From the IMG/VR virus record IMGVR_UViG_3300044732_001243, positions 1-22,552 of that record: a stretch of 22,552 nucleotides of DNA; one strand, 5' to 3'. The translations under genes and the position numbers were made by a program. The notes beneath the pieces are model-generated. The model was not told the DNA's origin. It worked only from the letters and a program-made list of their open reading frames with translations, and ran no database searches. This document shows, one piece after another, positions 16,171-22,552 of this stretch (position 1 is its first letter; every line of letters begins with the position of its first letter). This DNA is from a virus.

Positions 16171-16178
16171 TATTTATA
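16171..16178 (+). promoter_or_regulatory. TATTTATA element before the tail fibre gene
   Basis: An exact TATTTATA lies 17 bases before ATG 16196. It diverges from the minus-strand copy at 16140-16147, so the 94 bp between the two start codons hold back-to-back candidate promoters plus the 10-bp repeats. A GAGAG just before the ATG is the nearest thing to a Shine-Dalgarno sequence in the window. Confidence 0.5.
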
Positions 16179-16195
16179 ATAAAGAAATTTGAGAG

Positions 16196-19100
16196 ATGGC
16201 TGTAATCAAAAAAACATTATTCGCAGAAAATTTAGATAGATACAATACCTTTGTACAAGATACCAATCCAAACAGTACATATTTCAATGTAACGGAATTA
16301 CCTCAATCATTTACAGGAGGTAAAAACGCATTTTTAATAGCAGGTTCGCCAGAATTGGTAGTCGATACTCTGATTAAAATAGAAATCAAAGATGCATCGG
16401 GTAATATTATATACCACGAGCCGGGTGAAGGTAATTCGGTTACAACTATAAATGGTGAGCAATTTACAAACGAATATTATGAAGGAGTTTCAAAAGTTGT
16501 AGCTGTTTATGTTTACCCCGATACAACCGCATACGGGCCTTGTACAATTACTATATTAGGTGAGTTAAGTTCTTACTACGATGATAATGGATTATTAAGT
16601 CCAATGCCCGTAAATTGGCAAGGTACTTATAATGTAAAATGGCAAAGAAAAGTTAATGTAAATCCTACATTAGCTAATACTACGAAAATTCGTTTTTACA
16701 AAAGACCTACTGCAACCATTTCAGAAATAATATCACCTGTATATAGAATTGATTCAAATACCGGATTAAAAATAAATAGCGGTATTAACCAATCTTTTGC
16801 TAATATACGAGTTTCCAATTTGGAAACATTTGCCGGAGATGTAAAACGAATTAAAGTATTCCGAACATCTTTAGGAGATATTTCTGATTATGATATGATT
16901 CAGGATATATTAGTTGAATCAAAAGAACTATTAACTACATATGGTTTAACGGGAAGCGTTGTAGGAAACACCGGTATTTTTACATCGGAAACTCTTAATA
17001 AATATTGGGTAACGGGTTCACTAAGAGCTACATTGACTGATGATAGAATAGAGAGTGGATTGAAATTAAGTGGTAGTGGGAATTTTATACATTCATCATC
17101 GTTAGATTTAAAAAGTACAAATACATACGAATTAAATTTAGATGCGTTTTATTCATCATCTACTGCAAGTAATTTAGGAATTTATTTAAATTATGTTTCG
17201 CAATCTACAACATATAGTAGTAGTATTGGTACATTGGTTGGCATTAATCCAACAAAAAATCTATTAGATACAACTATACCTTTTACAATAGATAGAGATT
17301 ACCCATCTGCTAGTTTATATTTTTCACAATCGCAGGGAGAATGGCATTTAGGAAATGTTAGTTTAAAATTATCAGAAGATACTGCTTTTTCACCGGATGA
17401 GGTTTCATTTGTTACAACAATGCCTACGGTAGTTGGTAATGAGGATTTTAATTTTAAATTTGAATTTTACGATGTAAATAATAACTATGTTCCTGTTTCG
17501 GTAACGGGTAGTGCTAACTTTACAGGAGGTTCAAATGCTATTTCAAAAATATTAACATTTGAAACTGACAGAACGGCATTCAGATTTTCTTCTGGTTCAG
17601 TTGGTAACCCACCATTTCAACAAGTAAGATTTAAAACACAAAGAACAAACTTTACCGGCTCAATAACATATTCGAGTTCATCGTTTGATATCAATGGTAA
17701 TTATATAGTACCATCATCGTATGCTGGGCAATACCCCGGCGCACTTTCAAACCCATCCGATTCGGGAGCATTATTGAGTATTGCAAATTTTAGTGGTAGT
17801 GTTAGAAGTGTAATAGTTGGTTCGATTACATATACTGCATCGTGTGAAGGTGTTGAAGAATATGAAACAATTTATAGATTTGAAGATGGAGATAATGCCC
17901 CTGGTGTCTTTGTAACATCTAATACAAATCAATTTATATATAAAGCAACCGATTTATCATTAAATCCATCGGGCCAAACAATAACAATTGAAGCTAAGCG
18001 TAAAAACTTAGCATCGGCAACAACACCATTGACTGTAAATTCGGGAAGTGGAAAACCACCATTAACATTTATATCTACAAACGCAACAAATGGAGTAGAT
18101 ACTTATACATTAGCCGGAAATGTGTATCCATATGGAACGGGTGAAACGACATACTTCGTTTCAGGTTCAGACCAATTTGGAAATGAATTTTCAGATGCAA
18201 TAAAAATAACTCCTGTAAAAATATTAGATGGATTATCTGCAACTCTTACAAATGATAACGCATCGCTTCCTGCACTTTCTAATGGATTTGTAGCAAGTGG
18301 TTCGTTCTTATTCACATCAGGTTCAATTAGTGTAAAAGTTGGTAATGAAACTATTATTTTTGATGATGATAATGATGGTAATAGAGCAAATAATACTTTT
18401 GCTATAACAAATGTAAGTGGTGTTGGGTGTACTCCAAATAGTTCTAACCCTGCTGAAAATTCTTATAGTATAACAACCCTATCGGCTGATAGTGGTTCAT
18501 TAGATATAACAATTGATTACAAAGATGGTGGAGGTGATAGTACAAACCTTATTAAAACTGTTACTTATACAAAGAATAAAAAAGCAGCCCCCGTTTTAGC
18601 AATTTCATCTACAAACAAAGTACAATCCGTTTCAGCTAAATCTACTGGTGCACAAATTGATGCATTTTCAAATGTAACTATAAGTGTAAATGAAACATAT
18701 AATGGTTCGACTACATCAAAAAGTTTAACATCATTAACAGCTACATCTTCCGATATTTCATCTATTGTAACCGATTATACTACCGGTGTAATTACTTTAA
18801 ATGGTAGAACTTTAGCGGATGGAACTAATTCAACTACGATATCGGTAACGGCAGTAGTAACGGATTCGGAAGGTGTTAGTAGAACTTTAACTGATACAAT
18901 ATCATTATCTAAAGTTAAAAAAGCACCACCAACTATTACTTTTGCAATTACTCCATCATCGCAAACAGTAGCTGCAAGTAGTGTTGGAGTGTTGACTGGT
19001 ACAATTGTAGACCCGGTATTAAGTGCGTTTGAAGGTTCATCTACATTAACATATAATCAGGGAACACTAAGTACTTCTCAATATAAAATAACAAATGTAA

Positions 19101-21781
19101 CGGGTGTAACTGTTGGAAGTACTACACCATCAACATCTACAATAGATGTTACAGCCGTATCGGCTACTGATAATACGGGAATAGTTACAATCGCATATAT
19201 TGATTCGGAAGGAACTTCTGGAACATCTACTATTAAATTTACAATTTCAAAAGCATTAGCGGGTGTACAAGGTATAGATGGTGATGATGGTGCACCTGGC
19301 GCAGATGGTAGAAGAACCGCAACGGGTATGATATTCTATCAAGTTACCGCCGCATCTCAACCATCAACTCCAACGGCAGCTTCTTATACATTTTCAACAA
19401 ATTCGTTTGGCTCACTTACATCCAATTGGGCAGTAGGTGCCCCTACTTATACCGCAGGAAATAGTAACAAATATTGGTATTCAACTTATACAGCAGTAGA
19501 AACTACCGCTGGAGGTGGAACAGCAGTACCAACATTTAGTGCTCCCGCACAAGCGATTAACTTTACGGGATTAGTAACATTTACATCAGCTAATAATATT
19601 AGTGATGGAACTAATACTTCAAATATAGTAACACCTGGAGCAGTAGCAAATCATATTGGTGGAGCAAACGTAACTACAATTGAAGGTGGTAAAATATCAA
19701 CAGGTGTAATAACATCGACCGGATATACATTACCATCAGGAGAGACGTTAGCATCGGGAACATTTACAAGCGCAGGAACTATTTTTAATTTAGATAATGG
19801 TTCATTACGAAGTAAAAACTTTTATATAGCATCAAATGGTGATGCAGTATTTAAAGGAACAATGCAAATTGGTGGTACTGATTTAACTGCGGCTAATACT
19901 TTAAATGCAAATACAACTAAATCACAGGTTGGTTTATCGAATGTAGAAAATTTAACTGCACAAAACCAAGCTCAAACGGGATTGATTGCCGGAACTACGA
20001 TTACGGGGGGTGGTATAACATTAAGTGGTGGCGGTAACATTAAAGGTGGACAAACCGATTACAATTCAGGAACAGGTTTCTTTTTAGGATATAGTGGTTC
20101 AAAATATAAATTTTCAATAGGTAACGCATCATCTAAAGGAATTACTTGGGATGGCGATACTTTATCAATCGGGGGTGATGTTAATATTGGTGCTAATTTA
20201 GCATCTGCATTAACAACATCCACAGCACTAACCAATGGATTGAATACCAAAATTACTACGGGAGCAGCTGCTACCGATGTTAATAACAATACTACAAACA
20301 TTAGTGGTAACAAAATTAGAACAGGTGTAATTCAATCAACCAACCACACAGGAACTGCCGATGGTAGTGGATTCGCTGATGCAGGAATGTCGATAGATTT
20401 GGCAGTTGGTGGTATATCCGCTAAAAAGTTTAGAATTACCGCAGCCGGAGATGCATATTTTAAAGGAGATGTAACGGGTGCTAGTGGTACATTTAGTGGT
20501 AATCTTAGTGGTGCTACTATTAGTGGGGGTAGTATTTCAATTGGTAGTAGTTTTTCGGTAAATAGTTCAGGAGTATTGAGTGCTTCTGGTGCAACTATTA
20601 GTGGTAACTTAACGGCTACGGGGGGTACATTCGGTGGTTGGACTATTGATGGCAATACATTAAGGTCAAATTCAAGCGCTATTATATTGGATGGTGGTAG
20701 TAATGCCATAAGTATGACTGTTAGTGGATTGACTCGTTTTAATTTAAATACAAATAGTTCATTACCAGAACCAAACGTTTCGGGTGGTGGTAGTATTTCA
20801 ATAGGAGCAATTTATGAAATAAAGCAAGGTAATGGTACGGCACAATATGATTCGAACACATTTACAGCTCCAAATTCAGTTATTACAAACTTTGAAATTT
20901 TCTTTACAAATACTTCCTACGCTGTAGAATATGGTGGTGGAGGTACATCGAATGTAAACGCATATTATAGAATTAGAAATACAACAACGGGCAATGTAGC
21001 AGCTTCGGTATTATTGGGTAGTGCGGCTGCACAGGGTGGAGATAACTCCTACACATATGGTAGTATATCGGGAGGTGGTGTTTATCAGGCTCTTTCAAAT
21101 TTAGCAAACGCAAATGCAATATTGGAAGTACAGGTAACAGCCGGTCATTCATATAGAGCCGAACTTTATTTTGAATATGATACCCCAGTTGAAGGTACAC
21201 CAACGGATGGTGATTCAAGTTATATTAAATTAGAATGGTCTACGGTAACAATAAATGTAGCGGTTCAAGTAGCTACAGTTGTTATTAATGGTGGTGGATT
21301 CCTTTCAGCAGTAAATGCCGGTAAATATTTAAGAATGTCAAACGTTACTACCGATGCAGTAAATATTGAAGGTGGTATAAAATGGGATAAAGTAGATGGT
21401 AGACCTGGGTATGTAGCTAGAGGTTGGTGTATAGCAACTTGGTCAAATAGAACCAACAACTATGCATCTGCTACAATTCAAGCATCAGGAAATATATTAG
21501 CAGTTGGTAGAACTAATGTAGGATGGCACAATGTATCATTTGTAAACTCATTACCAAAAGGTAATATTGGTGGATTTGGAGATTATGATACCAAAGCAGC
21601 AATTTTTGCAAGTGGATTAAGAAGATATACCGGTACGGGTGCAAGTAGTGGAGAATACCAAATTGATATAGCTACAAACCCAAATTGGGGTGGTGGTAGT
21701 TCTGTTATGGTTTATACATATGATAACGATAGAAACGCACCTGAAAATGTCAATTTATTAAATGTAGTAGTATTTGCTTAA
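16196..21781 (+). CDS. giant tail fibre / host-recognition protein (1861 aa)
   Basis: ATG at 16196. Residues 1-185 form an N-terminal, probably virion-attaching beta module. Residues about 190-680 are further beta-sandwich regions, Ser/Gly/Thr-rich. Three Ig-like units of about 113 residues follow at 680-795, 795-908 and 908-1022, two joined by a VKKAP/NKKAP hinge. Six collagen-like Gly-X-Y triplets occupy 1023-1040. Next is a module with TGMIFYQVTAA and YWYSTYTAVE of a type seen in phage central tail and fibre proteins. Two related units read SLRSKNFYIASNGDAVFKG (about 1200) and GISAKKFRITAAGDAYFKG (about 1403), and residues about 1425-1485 are a Gly/Ser/Thr-rich beta-helix-like stretch. The end (from about 1741, ARGWCIATW) resembles common fibre C-terminal domains. 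It probably trimerises and binds the host surface. No lyase, sialidase or peptidase motif was recognised. Confidence 0.92.
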   Translation: MAVIKKTLFAENLDRYNTFVQDTNPNSTYFNVTELPQSFTGGKNAFLIAGSPELVVDTLIKIEIKDASGNIIYHEPGEGNSVTTINGEQFTNEYYEGVSKVVAVYVYPDTTAYGPCTITILGELSSYYDDNGLLSPMPVNWQGTYNVKWQRKVNVNPTLANTTKIRFYKRPTATISEIISPVYRIDSNTGLKINSGINQSFANIRVSNLETFAGDVKRIKVFRTSLGDISDYDMIQDILVESKELLTTYGLTGSVVGNTGIFTSETLNKYWVTGSLRATLTDDRIESGLKLSGSGNFIHSSSLDLKSTNTYELNLDAFYSSSTASNLGIYLNYVSQSTTYSSSIGTLVGINPTKNLLDTTIPFTIDRDYPSASLYFSQSQGEWHLGNVSLKLSEDTAFSPDEVSFVTTMPTVVGNEDFNFKFEFYDVNNNYVPVSVTGSANFTGGSNAISKILTFETDRTAFRFSSGSVGNPPFQQVRFKTQRTNFTGSITYSSSSFDINGNYIVPSSYAGQYPGALSNPSDSGALLSIANFSGSVRSVIVGSITYTASCEGVEEYETIYRFEDGDNAPGVFVTSNTNQFIYKATDLSLNPSGQTITIEAKRKNLASATTPLTVNSGSGKPPLTFISTNATNGVDTYTLAGNVYPYGTGETTYFVSGSDQFGNEFSDAIKITPVKILDGLSATLTNDNASLPALSNGFVASGSFLFTSGSISVKVGNETIIFDDDNDGNRANNTFAITNVSGVGCTPNSSNPAENSYSITTLSADSGSLDITIDYKDGGGDSTNLIKTVTYTKNKKAAPVLAISSTNKVQSVSAKSTGAQIDAFSNVTISVNETYNGSTTSKSLTSLTATSSDISSIVTDYTTGVITLNGRTLADGTNSTTISVTAVVTDSEGVSRTLTDTISLSKVKKAPPTITFAITPSSQTVAASSVGVLTGTIVDPVLSAFEGSSTLTYNQGTLSTSQYKITNVTGVTVGSTTPSTSTIDVTAVSATDNTGIVTIAYIDSEGTSGTSTIKFTISKALAGVQGIDGDDGAPGADGRRTATGMIFYQVTAASQPSTPTAASYTFSTNSFGSLTSNWAVGAPTYTAGNSNKYWYSTYTAVETTAGGGTAVPTFSAPAQAINFTGLVTFTSANNISDGTNTSNIVTPGAVANHIGGANVTTIEGGKISTGVITSTGYTLPSGETLASGTFTSAGTIFNLDNGSLRSKNFYIASNGDAVFKGTMQIGGTDLTAANTLNANTTKSQVGLSNVENLTAQNQAQTGLIAGTTITGGGITLSGGGNIKGGQTDYNSGTGFFLGYSGSKYKFSIGNASSKGITWDGDTLSIGGDVNIGANLASALTTSTALTNGLNTKITTGAAATDVNNNTTNISGNKIRTGVIQSTNHTGTADGSGFADAGMSIDLAVGGISAKKFRITAAGDAYFKGDVTGASGTFSGNLSGATISGGSISIGSSFSVNSSGVLSASGATISGNLTATGGTFGGWTIDGNTLRSNSSAIILDGGSNAISMTVSGLTRFNLNTNSSLPEPNVSGGGSISIGAIYEIKQGNGTAQYDSNTFTAPNSVITNFEIFFTNTSYAVEYGGGGTSNVNAYYRIRNTTTGNVAASVLLGSAAAQGGDNSYTYGSISGGGVYQALSNLANANAILEVQVTAGHSYRAELYFEYDTPVEGTPTDGDSSYIKLEWSTVTINVAVQVATVVINGGGFLSAVNAGKYLRMSNVTTDAVNIEGGIKWDKVDGRPGYVARGWCIATWSNRTNNYASATIQASGNILAVGRTNVGWHNVSFVNSLPKGNIGGFGDYDTKAAIFASGLRRYTGTGASSGEYQIDIATNPNWGGGSSVMVYTYDNDRNAPENVNLLNVVVFA

Positions 21782-21791
21782 AATTAAAAAT

Positions 21792-22088
21792 ATGGAAGAA
21801 TTAATAAACAACGATGTAATAATTTATAAAGACCCAACTACAAATATTGTATGCGTATTTTGGAGAGTAGATGAAAGATTTACTTTGGATGAAACGGCTA
21901 AATGTATAACTCCGGAGGGGATTAAATATAAATTATTAAAAGAATTAGATTTACCAACTACCGATATATTCCAAGAAACTTGGGAATACGATTTTGAAAG
22001 TTCATACGATGGAATAGGAATAGGAGATGAAGAAAGACAGGAAATCGTAGATAGAGTATTAAATAATGTAATAGAAATGATAATTTAA
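21792..22088 (+). CDS. small fibre-adjacent protein, tail fibre assembly-type (98 aa)
   Basis: I use ATG 21792. An in-frame TTG at 21774 would add six residues and overlap the fibre gene's end, which is less likely. The order VIIYKD..TNIVCVFW, then TLDETAKCITPEGIKYKLLK, then DLPTTDIFQETWEYDF resembles a small protein or domain found just behind tail fibre genes in many phages and prophages, often beside a tail assembly chaperone-like protein. The same neighbour follows here at 22093, which strengthens the call. The C-terminal 25 residues are acidic and helical (GDEERQEIVDRVLNNVIEMI). Its probable role is folding or assembly of the fibre. This rests on pattern and position, not on a known catalytic or binding residue. 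Confidence 0.8.
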   Translation: MEELINNDVIIYKDPTTNIVCVFWRVDERFTLDETAKCITPEGIKYKLLKELDLPTTDIFQETWEYDFESSYDGIGIGDEERQEIVDRVLNNVIEMII

Positions 22089-22092
22089 ATTT

Positions 22093-22356
22093 ATGTTTAC
22101 ACTTAATTTAGAAAAAGCAAAAGAAATTTGGTTAAACAAATACCGAATAGCAAGAACTCCATTATTAGAAAAGCTTGATACTCAATTTATGAGAGCATTC
22201 GAGCAAAATGATACGGAGTTAATGGAAAGTATTAAAATTCAAAAACAATCCCTAAGAGATATAACTTTGATAGATTTATCATCTATTCAAACTCCAGATG
22301 ATTTAAGAAGCATTTGGCCTGATATTTTGGGAGAAAATCCACATTCAAATGCGTAA
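22093..22356 (+). CDS. phage tail assembly chaperone-like protein (87 aa)
   Basis: ATG at 22093 is four bases after the previous stop. The sequence follows a pattern I recognise from small tail assembly chaperone-like proteins encoded near fibre genes: a helix with KAKEIWLNKYRIARTPLL, then LDTQFMRAFEQND, then IKIQKQSLRDIT, and finally TPDDLRSIWPDILGE. It is fully helical and hydrophilic, with no membrane segment. Proteins of this type are thought to help tail or fibre assembly and are not known to be enzymes. The stop lies inside the first codons of the next gene (ATG 22349), an 8-bp overlap suggesting coupled translation. The family call is moderately firm. Its exact client, presumably the fibre upstream, is inferred. 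Confidence 0.82.
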   Translation: MFTLNLEKAKEIWLNKYRIARTPLLEKLDTQFMRAFEQNDTELMESIKIQKQSLRDITLIDLSSIQTPDDLRSIWPDILGENPHSNA

Positions 22357-22552
22357 AGTTGGTAATTTCGATATTTTAAAAGAATATGATATCTTTGAGG
22401 TTGAGATGTTCGATGTGATTATTACAAAAAATTGTATAAACCCAACAGAAGATAACGTAAGAAAAATGTTAGAATATTCGCTAATTAATAATAGTGAATT
22501 ATTTAATATGTTTCATGTAGAACTATATGGTAGTTTTAACTCAAATAGGAGA
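22349..22552 (+). CDS. N-terminal part of an unrecognised protein, cut by the window edge
   Basis: ATG at 22349 overlaps the end of the chaperone-like gene by 8 bp and is open for 68 codons to the right edge. It begins MRKVGNFDILKEYDIFEVEM and continues with mixed charged and hydrophobic residues, including DNVRKMLEYSLINN and LFNMFHVELYG. There is no signal peptide, Cys motif or repeat. Codon use and A/T content match the neighbours, and the overlap with the previous stop supports a coupled gene in the same operon. I do not recognise a family from this fragment. It is in the +1 frame relative to the gene upstream, but nothing in the overlap looks like a slippery site, so I call it a separate gene. 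Confidence 0.7.
   Translation, partial: MRKVGNFDILKEYDIFEVEMFDVIITKNCINPTEDNVRKMLEYSLINNSELFNMFHVELYGSFNSNRR

Noticed and set aside
16196-21781. Diversity-generating retroelement target in the fibre C-terminus
   Set aside because: No reverse transcriptase gene and no template repeat copy of the fibre end is present in the window.
22349-22370. Possible programmed frameshift from the tail assembly chaperone-like gene into the next frame, as known for lambda G/GT
   Set aside because: No slippery heptamer is visible before the stop at 22354, and the downstream frame has its own ATG overlapping by 8 bp.
22359-22397. TTGGTAATTTC, an 11-base match to the primase promoter region, followed by TATCTTTG
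   Set aside because: The spacing between the TTG and the TAnnTTTG-like element is about 28 bp, too long for the Bacteroidota promoter pattern, and the match lies inside coding sequence.

Overview
The window is a piece of an AT-rich tailed-phage genome (Caudoviricetes). It carries 15 protein genes, including one partial gene at each edge. The host is probably a member of Bacteroidota. Evidence for this is the lack of strong Shine-Dalgarno sequences, A/T-rich leaders, and a promoter ahead of the primase gene that matches the Bacteroidota pattern TTTG-N20-TAnnTTTG. No portal, terminase, major capsid or sheath gene is visible, so the phage morphotype cannot be assigned. The combination of very large tail proteins and an SbcCD homologue suggests a large genome (inference). 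I saw no tRNA, CRISPR array, integrase or insertion sequence.

Layout. (1) Positions 1-11156 are a virion-structure block on the + strand. It holds the end of one gene, a coiled-coil protein, a protein with a Pro-rich and poly-Gly tail, a 1750-residue tail protein with a lectin-like domain and 19-residue tandem repeats, a 207-residue protein, and two paralogous structural proteins separated by an intrinsic terminator. (2) Positions 11185-15941 are a nucleic-acid block: a 69-residue protein, a T7 endonuclease I-like Holliday junction resolvase, a DnaG/Toprim primase, and a nuclease-ATPase that fuses the SbcD/Mre11 and SbcC/Rad50 homologues (T4 gp47 and gp46) in one chain. (3) Positions 15922-16195 are a control region. 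It holds a 59-residue ribbon-helix-helix protein on the minus strand, the only minus-strand gene found, and a three-copy 10-bp repeat just upstream of its start. (4) Positions 16196-22552 are the host-recognition block: a 1861-residue tail fibre, two small genes of the kind usually found behind fibre genes (the second resembles tail assembly chaperones), and the start of another gene.

Regulation. The exact octamer TATTTATA precedes five + strand genes (structural genes and the small gene plus endonuclease pair) and, on the other strand, the ribbon-helix-helix gene. The primase and SbcCD-like genes instead follow a host-type promoter. The simplest reading is two transcription classes: early host-sigma transcription for replication and repair, and a phage-modified class for virion assembly and late DNA processing. 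This is inferred from sequence only.
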